Source: Trochalopteron elliotii (taxonomy: Eukaryota; Chordata; Aves; Passeriformes; Leiothrichidae). From it: 64,000 bases of DNA. The DNA lies in the NCBI GenBank assembly GCA_024734555.1, contig JANPWX010000030.1, positions 495,888-559,887 on the forward strand, in the 5' to 3' direction. Position 1 is the stretch's first letter, and every line of letters starts with the position of its first letter. Position numbers and translations under genes: made by a program. Shown here piece after piece: positions 51,301 through 64,000 of the stretch. The notes under the pieces were generated by a model. It did not search any database. It was not told the DNA's origin and saw nothing but the letters and a program-made list of their open reading frames with translations.

Positions 51301-54168
51301 CTGCTTTTGAAATGCCTTGAAAAGCAATTCATCAAAGCAGGGCAGCCCAGCAGGCCATGCCCACACATGGTCTTCCCATGCTGAAGCTTGTCCCAGAGCC
51401 CACCACCCTGCTGCAGGATGATCCAGTGGAGCCACCAGCCACAGTGCAGGCAGGGGCTGGCAGTGGCTCCCTGCGCACAGAACACTTCCCATCCCTTTTG
51501 CCAGGTCTCCTGAAATGCTTGATCTCTCTGTGCATTAAGCAGAGGGGAAATTGCAGTCATGCATATACAAAATAAGCAAAAGCCTAACATGACAATTTTG
51601 GATGTGTACTAACTGGTGAATCAGACATTTTCCACCTCTCATCTCTTTCCTCTGTTAACTGACGAGTCAAACTAATCCCTCCCCTTTGAAACTGTAATAT
51701 TCAGATGAGAAGTGTAAAAGCAGACTTGCTCTTTAATTCTAAATTCTACATGTATTTTGGTTACAGTCTTAATAAGGGCATGCTAAAGGCCCTTCAGTCG
51801 CTTCCTTTCCTCTTGATTTTTATCTTGTTTCATTCAAATTACTATGTACGACTTCATACAGTTTTCCTGTTTCAAGCATTGAAACCTGAATGCAGTAACA
51901 ATCAGACTGCCATTAAACTCTAAGGCTTCCCCAGCAAACACAAGCAAACCTGCAATTTCTTTTGCATGCCAATCTTAGCAATGCTGCAGGTATCTCTACA
52001 TGGTGTGAGGCATGCATCTATGTGCTTCTCCTCAGTGAGCTGGGAGGAGGAGAAGTAGTGAAGGAAAAGGGTAAAAAACCATAGTGGTTATTATGTCACT
52101 GCATCCATTTTTCAGGATGCAGTCCTAAGGAAAAGCTCTTGGGTTCACGTACCAGCAGGAACAGCCAGTTGGGATTCCTGCCTCACTCAAGAGGAAGAAC
52201 TTCAAAAAGCACACACAACTGGTTCTCAGGCTCTTCAAAGAGCTCTAGAAGCAGGAAAATACCAGACTACAATATATTCAAAACCCAGTAATAACAGTGG
52301 CAGCTTCTGCCATCTTCTCACATTAGAGATGTATCTGCAACCAACCCCAGGAGTGAACACAGATAACAAGCCAGTATAATCAGCCCACGGGAAAAAAATG
52401 GAAGTCAGGAAGAGGGAAGGTGGAGGCGTCTCCCAAAATATTTAAATTTAACTATTTTGGTAAACTACTGCACTGGAAGTTTTAAAGATTAACTTGAGGG
52501 GAGGTAGAGGTTAGGGTAGAAGTAGAAAAGAAAGAAGTTGAAAAATGCTTATTTTTGATCAGTGTTGTCAGATGTGCTCTTCAACTTTTAACTCTGCTTC
52601 CTTGAAGAAGAAAGTGAGCTACAAAGGGGTTGCCAAGCTTCGAAGCAGAAAAAAAAAGGAAAATAAGCAAGCAGGTAAATGTCTCAAAGACACAGCTTCA
52701 AAAGGAACTGACAGTGCCAACACCATTAGCTGGGGAGACTGCCTGCATAAATCCATCCATATTTGAATGTGTAATTTTCCCAAAGCTTACAACTGAATCA
52801 AAGGCTATTTCATACTCCAGGAAAAAAGAAAGGTTCTGAATGAAGGAGGGAAAGAAAACCAAAAATCAGCACGGCTGTGCCAGTGAGAAGAGCACAGGCT
52901 GACCCCCACACAGACGTGCTGTAAGCTCATGGTATGATTTCATCCACAAGAGCCTCCCATGGTAGTGCCTGACGGAAATGCTGCTGCCTGCACCCTACAG
53001 CGATGCCAGCACGCCTGTTTACACAGCCACCCAGAGAATCAGATCTGGCTTTGCCACGCAAAACAAAAGCCACAGAACACGTCGGGGTTTTTTGCATTTT
53101 TAAGCCAGATGCAGTCCCTGTTCTGGGTCATGTGAGAGCTGCATGGCTGCGCCAGAACAACCTGTGTGCATGTGTGCGTGGGGCTGAAACAGAGGATGTG
53201 GATTCATCTCGTAAAAACACAGTTAAAGCCAGCTCTCCCTGCCAGGGACAAACTTACCTAGGCTAAGAGGAATTTATAAACAAGCAAGTAAAACCTGTCC
53301 ACGTAAGTCCTTCTGGAGACAAAGCTACATCTCGTGCACTGCTGTACTGTGTATCCAACAGACATTTTCAGGGGATGAGTAAATAACACCGTGTTCCAAA
53401 AATGCTGGCTCCCTGTCACTGTCTGCTGTCACTAGGGAGTCCCCTACAGAGTGTAGGACATAAGCCACCTGCTGAAGGGATTGCCTGTGGCTGGCACACC
53501 CAGGCTGCAGCCCTGATTTTAGGTTACAAAAGGATAAACTGTGACGTGGCATCCCAAGTGAGGCAACTGTGCTCAAGAAAATGCACATGGGAAAGCTTTA
53601 CTTGCAGACCCCAGAGCTCTTGTGTTCTAATGTATGTAACACTGATGTTCAAACAGAGCTCTGAATCCAAGGGGGAAATGCAGTTGCTAAAACATTTGTA
53701 TTACAAGCAGGGTTTTGAGTGGTTCTGAGTGCCGTTAAATGCCTGTTTCTTTTACTACATATCAGGTTCAAATCCCTTCAACTCCATTTACTTCAACTTT
53801 TAAAAAGATAAAATTCCTCACTCATTTGCATTACTTTTGCAATCTCTATGTTTTGTTTCATTCATACATTCATAACTGCTTAAATGATCTTTGATTTGGA
53901 GAAGCTGAATTCTCATTTGCAAGGCAAACAGCATTCATACCCAAGGAAAACAAAATGCTCATCACTTTTATTAAAGTAAGAATACCTTTCCACCTTTTCA
54001 AATGTTTGATTCCTGTTCCCCTGAGTTTTAACTCTCTGCAGAGTTATCACAGCACACTTCAACAGACCTTTTCCACCACTAGAGTGAGAAAACACTTAGA
54101 TGTGAACTCTTGCTTTGAAACAGAACAGAAAACTCTGTGAGGCTTCTGCAGAATGTAAAATAAGTCTT

Positions 54169-54210
54169 ATGTGCAGTAAAAAATCATGTGCAGTAAAAAA
54201 TCATGTGCAA
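54169..54210. repeat. 17-bp tandem repeat, about 2.5 copies
   Basis: The unit atgtgcagtaaaaaatc occurs at 54169-54185 and 54186-54202 without change, and a partial third copy (atgtgcaa) follows. The identical copies suggest a recent event. Confidence 0.93.
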
Positions 54211-54442
54211 CAATGCAGAGGAGGAAAGCAGCAAGAGTTACTGGTTTGACTAAGTCTTGCACAGCTAAGTTTTGGAGAATAAAGTAACCATATAGAAAAC
54301 TCATATACACTGAAAAAAAAACAGTTTGAAAAAGGTAACAGGGTTCATTTTTTGCCCCCCACTCCATCCCAGCAAGCCTCACAATTACTTAGACAAGAAG
54401 AGGCATTTTATGCCTTTTATTGACAGAGATTTCCAATCCACA

Positions 54443-54491
54443 TAATCCATATTCCATGCATAATCCCAGCATCCATGTAATCCATATTCCA
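54443..54491. repeat. Direct repeat of 14 bp
   Basis: The word taatccatattcca occurs at 54443-54456 and again at 54478-54491, separated by related sequence. It is a small local duplication. Confidence 0.85.
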
Positions 54492-55929
54492 CTTACTTTT
54501 ATAAATTAATAATTTTGAAAAATAATATATACAGACCTGAAAGTACAACCAAAGAACAACTCCAAAAAGTGTCTTAACCAAAGCTAGTACTAACTCACAG
54601 AAGCTTTCAGCTCACTGAGAAAATTAAGTTGCAAAGCTCCAATTTGCAGCTCTTCAGCTCTTTAGCACTATGCTATGGTACACAGCTGAAAAGAGTTCCT
54701 CAAGATTTGGAAGCACATCCTAATGATGTTTATTTATGTGAAAACAGATGCAAGTAGTCAAACTCACACAAAATATATTTTATCAATTCTCTCCAGCTAC
54801 CTCCCCCAGGTTTACATTTACTTCTGTTTAACAGCTATTTTCTTCTTACTCGAATATTTCAATAAAATCCCCAAAAGAAGATTATAAGTTTCTCATACTG
54901 CATTTATTTCACCTCTGACAACAGTGAGAGAACCTTTGGCTCCCTGGAATCACACCAGCAAAAAAATACATCATGGGTGCTGCAAGAAACTTCTGCTGCT
55001 CATGAAACGTTCTCAGAGTGTACGGCACATACCGTGTCCAGCAGTTACTGTGCTTTCCTAGAAAGAAGCATATGATGTACATCTAGCAAAACTGACTGTA
55101 GCAGTTGAAAAACAAAAGGAATGTAACAACAAGGTTATTTTTCTCCTGCTTCTTAGACACCATGGGCTGACAAAGTGCCACCTCTAAGAAAGTCCCGCCT
55201 ATTTGGTAAGAAGTGTTAGCACTAGAAAATTCCCTATTGTGAGGATACAAACTCCAGAAGTTTGGTCAAGAGTTGTATGACAGATACACATTGATAAAGC
55301 CACTATTTCCAGCTTTAGAAAGCATTCCAGCATTCAGTTTTCTTTCTGCTTTATGTTTTGGCTGAGTATGTGGCCTCTAAGTCCTTCTGGTGCTGTCCCT
55401 GAAATGATGCAAAGAAATTGCAAATTCAACATTTCCATACACATGGAATTATATAAGGAATGCCAGGACAACGCAGACTTACTAAAAAATATATTACTCA
55501 TGTTCAAATATTTTGTAGTTATTTTTTCTCTACTGAAAAGAGCTTAAACTTGTATTTCTCACATATGTTGCAGAGTACAAAGTCCTAGGGAAGAGGAACA
55601 CACTTCAAAGTATACCTAAAGAATATTTCTCTTTTAGGATAAAAAAAACCCCATTTTTAATATAATTTTTAGTTGTCAAACATATTTCAAAGAGAGATGA
55701 TCAAGTCAGATCTCATTACTGAGCCTGGTAGAGAGATTACTGGATAAAATTCCTTGAGCTGTGCAGGTCTGACTAAGCATTGCTCTGTAAAAGCTTGATA
55801 TGAAGCTACAGACTTCAGCATAACAGGGAAACAGGCTACTCCACTTTTGCACCCAGATCATAATTTGGAGCTTATGCTCATCCTAAAACTGGCCCTACCT
55901 CTTTACTTTGATGTCGGTGCCACAACTGC

Positions 55930-55971
55930 TGTCACTCCCATGGAAACCTGTGTCACTCCCATGGAAAACTC
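55930..55971. repeat. 21-bp tandem duplication
   Basis: The unit beginning tgtcactcccatggaaa occurs at 55930-55950 and, with one change near its end, at 55951-55971. Confidence 0.92.
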
Positions 55972-56821
55972 CCACTGCCTACACTAAGAGGCTCCAACCT
56001 GTGCTGTACACCCAATAAAAGACCTTTTCTCAAAGTCATTTAAAGCCTTGAGAGAAAGTAAAACAAATAAACAAATGGTGAGGTTGATGGAGAGAAGGAA
56101 TAGAAATAGAGAAAAGAAGACACAGCTTCTCAGTAGTATTATAAGCATGGTTATTTGGAAAGAAGCCTATGGATTTCTACTGTTTATTTTGAGCTACAAA
56201 ATACAAATTAAGTACTACAACTTAAACAACTATTTCCTTATTCATTAGACTCAGGTATGCATCAAGCCTTTATATATTAAAATGATGAATAATTCTGCAT
56301 ATATCATTCAGCAAAAGCTCATGCATGTTATATGACATGAAGGAAAAATGAATCAACAGGCAAGTCAGGGAAAGACATTCAATGACTAAGCATCAGACCT
56401 GGCAAGGACAACAGTGAAGCAATCCCTGCACTGACAAGTGGAGTTAATACACAATACAGACAAGGTGGGCCAAACTTCTTGTGCTCAGAAAGCAGCAAAG
56501 CCTGGAAGAACAAGATAGCAAATAATTGTAAAGACTGACATGCCTACTGTTTCCTGCTGAAGAGCAGTGGTGGCAAGAGCACTGCTGTGCAAGAGCTATG
56601 GCTGGCTGCTTCCCTCTCCCCTCGCCTGCCAGCTCCACAGCAGGGGCTGCAAGGAAACAGCACAGACAAAAGGGAATATAAGGCAAAAGCACAGCAGACA
56701 GTGAACAAGAAAAAATGGTTGTCTAGCCAAAGTTCACTTCTTTTTAAAATACTTGTATCTCTAATATCACCAAAAACTTTCTGGATATTCATCTTGATGG
56801 AAGCTGTTTGAGATTTTTTTA

Positions 56822-57103
56822 CAGGCGTGTGAAGTGACAGGACAAGGGGTAAATGGCTTTAAACTGAAAGAGGGCACGTTTAGATTCCAGGCAACAGGAA
56901 GAAATTCTTTACTGTGAGGGTGGTAAGGCACTGGAACACGTTGTCCAGTGAAGTTGTGGATGCTCCATCCCTGGAAGTGTTCAGGGCAAGGCTGGGTGGG
57001 GCTCTGAACAACCTGGTCTAGTACAAAGTGTCCATGCCCATGGCAGGAGGATTGAAACTATACAGTGCCCTTAAGGTCACTCCCAGCCCAACCCATTCTA
57101 TGA
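56822..57103 (+). mobile_element. CR1 LINE fragment, plus strand, about 280 bp
   Basis: This is the longest CR1 copy in the window. It reads through gtgaagtgacaggacaaggg, atggctttaaactgaaagag, aagaaattctttactgtgag, tggatgctccatccctggaa and gaacaacctggtctagtaca, ending in ccattctatga. The first part corresponds to the C-terminal end of the CR1 reverse-transcriptase ORF region or the start of the 3' UTR. The copy is 5'-truncated and cannot move by itself. It is less diverged from the common CR1 pattern than the copy at 26.7 kb. Confidence 0.93.
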
Positions 57104-60100
57104 AATCCAAGTGTGCAAAAACATTAAGTACCTGCACAGTGTAGTAAACCAGTCAAAACTGCAAAAGTTTAGGCACATGTTAATTATGAGATAGAAATAC
57201 AGCAATATGGACAGGTTTAATGCTTTTAAGAAAATCAGATACCCTATGGAGAGGGCAAATTTCCAAGAGTCACATGATATCTGGTTTGAATTTTTACTCT
57301 CTTGCTATTTAGGATAATAAATTGTGGCTAAGAATTTGCATAAAAATTGGAGCAGGTTACAGAAAAGGGAAATACTTCTGAATTCATACAATGAGCACGA
57401 AAATGTTCTGCCTTATTTACATCTCTATCATAGTGAAACCTTAAAGTAGACTGAGGGTACTTTTAAAGAAGTTTCATGATAAAGTAGCACTTGATAGATA
57501 AGCTTTGAAAAAAATCTTGCTGTTGGGGCACTAACCAGCAGCTGAGAGCTCAAGGCAGGAACTCTCTAAACTCTGCGGTAGTTCCTCCCTCAGACACCAA
57601 AACTCACATCAGGTCGCTGACAGATTTGTAGCAGTTGGTAAAAGTCAGACAAGTAAAGTAGCTACTATCTGCACCCACACACCCTGTCCCAAGGCAAAGG
57701 TTCCCAGTTTACACATGGAGCAGCTTGGGAACAAATGTAGTTTTCCTCCCAGGAAGCAGAGTCTGTTTACCTTGGTATATGCCCCGGCAAAACGTGTAGA
57801 TTTCTACATAGGAGCAAGTGGAATTGCTTGCCAGTTGTAGCCTCTCCCTGAAACACTGTTATCAGCTTCCATATCATTTCCCATCATAAGAGCGAGACAA
57901 CCCCCCTGGGAAATGGCTCCAACAGACCCAAGAATGAACAGGATATGAATGTACTCATCAAAGCAGGTTCTGGCTGCACAGGCGACAGCCAACTGCTCCT
58001 TGCTGCTGTATCCCACAACTCAGCATAAGGAAGTGTCCAACCAAAGGACCATCTTTAGACTTGAAGAGTAACCTGCTAAAGTTGTAACCTTAACTTCTAA
58101 AGGATATTCTACTATAGCTCCAATGTCCCACTGCTCTGCTTTCAACATGACACCTCCTACTAAAATTGCTTTTATTTCAGTTAAATCGCACTTTGAATCT
58201 GCTCATATAATATCAGTTTGTGTAACATTCAAATAATGTTATGGATTAACATAAATGTTTTATTTCAGCTCTACAGACACATAGTGAAAATTACCCTAGT
58301 AGGAAAAATTTGAAGGAAGCATCAAACTAGACGTGAACTGTGAACACCACAATTATACCCAACAACCAGTTATAAATAAAACTCTACAGCCAAAACCAAC
58401 TTCCGAATTATTGGTTACCATGAAAGCAACTTCCATAGTTCTTCCCAAGCCAGCCTGTCTGTATGGACTATGAGCACCAAAGGATGTCCATCTCAGTGAT
58501 GGTCTTCCAGAACTGTTACCACAAATCAGACATCACACCAAAATTTAGCATTTACCAAAAACATCACCACAATCTTTCTATGTTCATTGCTACTTATATT
58601 CAAGATTTACACCAAACTGGCATTTGCTCCAATGGCATTCATTTTGATGAATGATGACACACCTGACAAATAATAAGTTTGGTATGGGGAAACATGGATA
58701 TCGGCAAGCTCTCAATCTTCAGTTTATTGTTTTCATCAACCCAACCCCAGCTCTAATTTGGGAACATTTTATTTTGGTCAAAGAACTCATCTAGTAGAAC
58801 AAGTCATACTTTGTTAGCTCTTGCCCAGGGAATAGGTGTGTTACTCAAATTATACTCTCACAGACTAAGAATAAAGAGGATAGGTTGGGAACGAAAATCA
58901 TTATTGGAGCTAGGCTTCAATTTAGTTGGAGTCAGTGGAAAAGAAAATACTGACAAGGTATTAGCACACTTGGATTTTTTTTCATACAGTGAAATATTGA
59001 AAAAAAAAATCAGCAAATGTAACTCTTAAAATATTTTTAATGTACCCTATTGTAACAAAATACCCTATTTCACATCACGTTTTACCTGCTAACATTATGA
59101 CTCTGTGTCCTGAACAGTCTTTGTATTTTGAACATGTATTTTCTATTTGGCAAACATCTACTCTACAAGGCAAATTTTATATTAAAGCTACCAGAACTTA
59201 ATTCTCGAGTGCTACTGGAGATGCATTTTTTAATAACCCTTAAAATTTGTGGATATTACAGTGTTTCACATTTTAAGGAAAATTGCTGCAATTGACATGT
59301 CAGTTTTGAGTAAAATTAGTGCTCATGAGAAGGCGCCAGGTTAATAACTCTGGAGAAGCTTGTCTATTTTTGTTCCATTTAGATCTGTCAAAAGCCTGAA
59401 TTTTTGTATTAGAAATGCGGATCCTGTCTAGCCTAGAAGATCAAGAGTTTGCAGAACAGTGACACTGCAAGAGTAACAAAATCAAGTTCAGACAACAAAA
59501 AAGCCAATTTCATTTGAGCCTCCCACAAGTTTTTTAACCCTTTTGAAGAAATAAAACCACAGCAGTAATTTCTCAGTTAACAGAAAACAGAACTTCATTC
59601 ATTTTGGCCGACAGGTCAGCGTGGTTTTTTCACATAAATCACAGAGAGGGTCAGGGGTATCTCTGCATGGCACACAGAAGGCACAAGGCCCTCAAGGGAT
59701 GCTGCTTTTGAATTACCAACAGCCAAATCAGGATGATCTGAAACAGAGAAGTCTAAGTTTCAGCTCTGGCCTGTCCTATCCCAAACACAAACAGCCGGAA
59801 AGAGCACAATTGATAAAAACTCTAAATACAACTTTGTAGTTCAGTTTAACCTTGTAATATTTTTAGTTTACAGTGCTTTCCCTTCCTCTATATATTTTTG
59901 GAGGAAATAGACAAAGACACGTAAAAATTCTTTAACTGTTGAATTAAAATGTCTATAAACAATTACATAAATAACTTGACCACAGTTTATTTTGAGCTCT
60001 ACAACCACATGAGCAGCATCTTTAAATGTAATTTCTCAGTGACTTCAGTTCCTCTATCATCTGTTGCCTAGGAATTCAGCACCTCTGGGCAGTATACAAA

Positions 60101-63100
60101 TTTATGGTCTTCAGTTCAAAAAAAGATAATAAAATAGAAAAAAAAACCCCTCTTACTATCAAATCTACTAACATCATGTAATGGTGTTCTTTTCCTCAAA
60201 TGTTTCAGACTTTAGCTAACACACAGTAAGTAGAGGCACATTTGTGCATTCATCCTTTTCCAACTAAAATAACCACCTATAACTTCTCCCAGTGGGTAGC
60301 ATCAATTTAAAAACAATCAGGAAAAGCTTTATAAACTAGCAGTGAACAAAAGATATTTCTGGTGTCATGACGAAGTCAAAACTGACACAGCGGAGTTAGC
60401 AGGGCATTGTACTCCTCCTGAGCAGCTACTGCAAGCTTCAGCAAATGGAAAGACCAGAATCATGATCCAATCACAATGTATTTATGAGTTTAGGATCAAA
60501 ATGCCAGGCTGACAGATTTCTGCCAGCTAAAAAACAGGTACACTCACTGTCAGAAAGAAAAAAAAAATAGGTGGAGGGCTAATAGGAAAACAAAGAGTAG
60601 TTTTCATTTCTGCCCTGGTTGCCTCCTCAGTGCTAAGGCTGCAGTCCTGCTCTTCACACCATTAACATTAGAGACAAGGATGCAACCAGCACCTATGACT
60701 TATAAAGTGGCAGACAAAACCAGAGCGGATTTACATGTCACAGGACATAAATGAAAGCAAGTTAACACTGAAGCCTTCCCTTATACGAAACTCTTCACTG
60801 TGGTTTTCCAAAGCCTCATTTATCCCAGCAATATTAAAAAACTGACGCAAAGAAGCAAATGTACAGGATGGAACACAGCACATACAATTCTTTACCAGAT
60901 AATAATAAAATAGCACTTTTTATAATGTCTAAGAGGAGGGGAGAGACCAACACAGGACGATGGGCTTAATCAGTGTGCTGCTGTGGTGGACATGTGCTGT
61001 GGCACAAGGCTGCTCACCATCCAGTGGTGCCAAGGGAAAAGGAGAAAAACATGGAAGAGAATTCCTGTTAAATATGAGCCTCCAATTTACATTTTCCTAG
61101 GAGGATTAAGGAAATGCATTTTTCATTGTGACAAAACAGCAGCCCAATTTCATCAGCTTAAACAAGTATTAAATTCACCTGGCCAGCAATAAGAGAGAAA
61201 ATTTAGAGCTACTGACTGTGCAGCCATGAAGAAACTCTTAGTAACTGTTTAGTAACTGAAGTTTTATTAATTTAACTATGTCTTCCATGTGTAAGCAAAC
61301 AAAAAATTAAATGTACTGTGGAAATTACTTTATTTGTGCTTTTCCCTCCAACCTTCACACATCTCCAGCTATTTACAGAGCACTTCTGTGTACTGGGCAT
61401 TCACGTATTTCAAGTTGACAAATGAAAGCAATGAATGCTGGAACTGCAGCAATAACATATCTCAGAGATGTGGACATTCCAGCACCAGTAGGGAATAACC
61501 TGGATTGGTGACATTCTGCAGGGAAACCAGGCACCTCCCAGTACAAGGAGCAGTGATTTAAAGGTCAGGTCCCAGTGCCGACAGTCCCACCTTGATCACC
61601 AGCAGTTTGGCCAGCACAGACCATCTCAGCTGGGTACCAGGGCAGCCCCTCCAATTCCCTCTTTACTGCAGCACAGAAGTGCTGGGGTGGCACAGGCATC
61701 AGCCTCACTTCACTCATCAGGGAGCTGCAACCCCCCAGCCAGCAGCAGCACCGCTGGCTGCATCCAGAGCCACAACACAGCATTTCCCCTCAGCATCTCA
61801 CTTTTCTGACATTTTGTATCTCAGCTCCCAGTTACATTCCCTTTGTTCTAGCCTACTATGTGAAGCCACAAGTCACACATCAAATTTCCCTGATTTGGGA
61901 GAAAAAGACACCATATTCTTATTGTGCCCTCTCTGTGCTGCTCTGACTGCTACATCCCTCCTTACCTCACATTCCCTCACTCTCTGCCTGGGACACCCAG
62001 CTCAGGACCTGGCTGCCCAGTTCCACCTCTTCCCTCACAGGCTTTTTCCCACATTAAGGTGTCCAGGAATATCCAGGACTGCTGATTCTCCCTTGTTACC
62101 ATGTCTGCATTGCTGATATTTTATTTTTAAGAGAACCATATGAAAATCAGCATGACAATGAAGCAGGGCCAAGCCACTAATCAGAAACCATTTGAAATTA
62201 ATTTCCTTAAAAACATAAAATATAAACACTTGCACAGTAGGACAAGGAACAAAACTTCTCCAACATCAAAATGAAAACTTTTTTTTCCTTCTTTTAAAGA
62301 ATGATATCATTGTAGTACCTCTAGATTTTAAGAAGCAAGTAATTTTTAAAAGTATCCTTTGGTTTATTGATTAAAAAAAAAAAGAGTGAGCATATAAAAG
62401 ATAGAGGAAAAAAGAAAATCTGGGGTTTTCCACCTTAGAAATTATTCATACACAAAAACATCTGCTACCTATATATCTTTTAAAAAATTAAATGCATAAA
62501 AATATTTTGGAGAACTTTTTTTTTAATATTTAATTCTGCAAAGGTTTATGCATTTGATTGACCACATGAACAGTTCCCTTTAGGTGGTGCAAGAAAACAA
62601 AATGTACATATCTTTGGAATTCTTCCCTAAGAACTACATTAATTCCTAAAATTCTAGAAACAAATCAGAAAAGTTCCTTTAGAACACTCTTATCCAGTTT
62701 CAGTATTTGATATGGTACTAACTGAGCAGAAAAACCTTTAATAAATTAGAAGTGCAAAGAATGCAAGATACAGTGCACAGACTTTTATACATCTTTTTCA
62801 TCCATGTCTGCAGATTTTTGTGCAATCTTCTCCCAAAATTCTGCACTCAGTTTGTACCCATAATTTCAGGCTTTCCTACATTTTTTTCCTGTTTCACCAA
62901 GGCAGGCATTCCAAATGCCCTTTTTTTGGTAGCTCCTCCTCAGTTTATCCTATTTAGCTTTGTGGTGCCTGTAAAGTCAGATTTCACAGGAGACCCTTTT
63001 ACATTATCAGATGTTGTTATTATCCTACACATTTATATAAGATTTTTATGCTTTCAGAAATAACAGAAACCAAAGATCTTCCTTTGTTATCACGGCACTA

Positions 63101-64000
63101 TCTGGCAAACAAGATATTTTTCCCCCCCTATGAACAGGATTTTTTTTCCCCATGCAGTTTGTCTCTTTTCTTTATATTTACATCCATGGGATTTTGCTGG
63201 TATCCAGAGCTCTGGACAAAACTGTGACCACATCTATGTACAATCAGAGTCATAAAACATGTGCTGGACGTGAAAAAAAAAAATCAATATCTCTAAAAAC
63301 AGTGACATAAGTAGAAGACTCATATTTACCATTCAGCTCAGAATATTCTGCGTCCATCATCAGGTGTCAGCAGGGACAAAGCGAAGCGTCTCGGAGCACC
63401 AGCAAATGGGCTGCTTCCACTGAATAGTTTGGATGCAGTTTGACAATGAAAACAGTTTTTAAAACAGAAAACAAGCAGGCAACAGCAAGCTGAATAGCGG
63501 GTGGAAAGCTCTAGTAAGCGCATTCTGTGGCACAGGCAGCTGCAAATCACAACAGGCCATTCCCCCGGTTTGTCAAGGGATTGCTACGAGTTAACACAAC
63601 TGGCAAACAATAAATATCGTTCTGGCCACTTGCAAAGGCCCATTAATTTTGTCCACGTTTATCAGAGATTGTATCTGGATTCATACAACTCTGTGTATAA
63701 AAGAGCCTGTCCTCCAAAACAAATTACATCAGCTCCTCATTAGTAAATATCTTTAGAAACAAAAGAGGAGTCAGAGTTTTCACAGTTTGAAAGGCACAAA
63801 TAAAAACAGTAGTTTTAAATCGACTCTAAATGAAAGCATGGTAGAGTGAAACAGCTATATTCCTAGCAATTGTACCAGGCAAAACACCCATGCAGATGGT
63901 TTGCTCAATATCACTTTTTTGTGACAGAAGACTCAATGTTGCCCATTTGCATTAGAACGGCCAGACAAAATCGCTGTGTGTGATAATTTGCTGTAGCTAG
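57104..64000. other. AT-rich stretch without a supported gene
   Basis: Short ORFs only. The longest, 174 codons at 61592-62116 on the plus strand, is rich in S, T, P, L and H, with no domain or splice context that I can defend. I see no CpG island, RNA gene or mobile element here, apart from short A and T runs. Confidence 0.5.

Larger units (their letters stand above)
42540..56815. other. AT-rich stretch without a supported gene
   Basis: It holds A-runs at 46592-46604, 46946-46957 and 47562-47573, and small tandem duplications at 54169-54210, 54443-54491 and 55930-55971. Short ORFs (60-122 codons) occur on both strands without recognisable domains. Slightly GC-richer stretches near 48.3-48.6, 51.3-51.5 and 52.9-53.2 kb were read for exons and none was convincing. 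Confidence 0.45.

Noticed and set aside
61592..62116. 174-codon plus-strand ORF
   Set aside because: Composition is biased (S, T, P, L, H), with no recognisable motif, promoter context or splice sites; likely chance.

Overview
This window looks like bird nuclear DNA, mostly non-coding. The evidence is four copies of the avian CR1 retrotransposon, three ending in the recognisable CR1 3' tail sequence. Other repeats are sparse, the background is AT-rich, and there are a few compact CpG-rich patches with many short A, T or C runs. I see no bacterial gene organisation, rRNA, tRNA, CRISPR array, intact transposon ORF or provirus. All open reading frames are short and nearly all look like chance ORFs, so the window is best read as the 5' end and upstream flank (or long 5' introns) of one vertebrate gene.

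Layout: 1-5.8 kb is AT-rich, with no convincing exon. A minus-strand CR1 remnant at 5.82-5.92 kb precedes a strong CpG island (6.23-6.90 kb). Inside the island, the minus strand carries a candidate first coding exon: an ATG in good context, five codons, then a consensus splice donor. A plus-strand CR1 fragment follows at 7.10-7.26 kb. From 7.3 to 21.1 kb the sequence looks intronic or intergenic, with low-complexity tracts and possible conserved regulatory segments near 11.7 and 19.8 kb. A second, weaker CpG cluster at 21.17-21.62 kb carries another minus-strand candidate first exon, also ending at a splice donor in the same codon phase. A CR1 copy lies beside a third CpG patch at 26.67-27.13 kb, and a fourth CpG-enriched patch lies at 41.87-42.35 kb. 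The remainder is AT-rich with a longer CR1 copy at 56.8-57.1 kb.

Working model (inference): a minus-strand gene has at least two alternative promoters and first exons, at about 21.3 and 6.65 kb. Each would splice in phase 1 to a shared exon beyond the left edge of the window. I could not identify the gene from either N-terminal peptide. I found no clear sign of a previously undescribed system; the alternative-first-exon pair and the unassigned CpG patches are the parts most worth checking.
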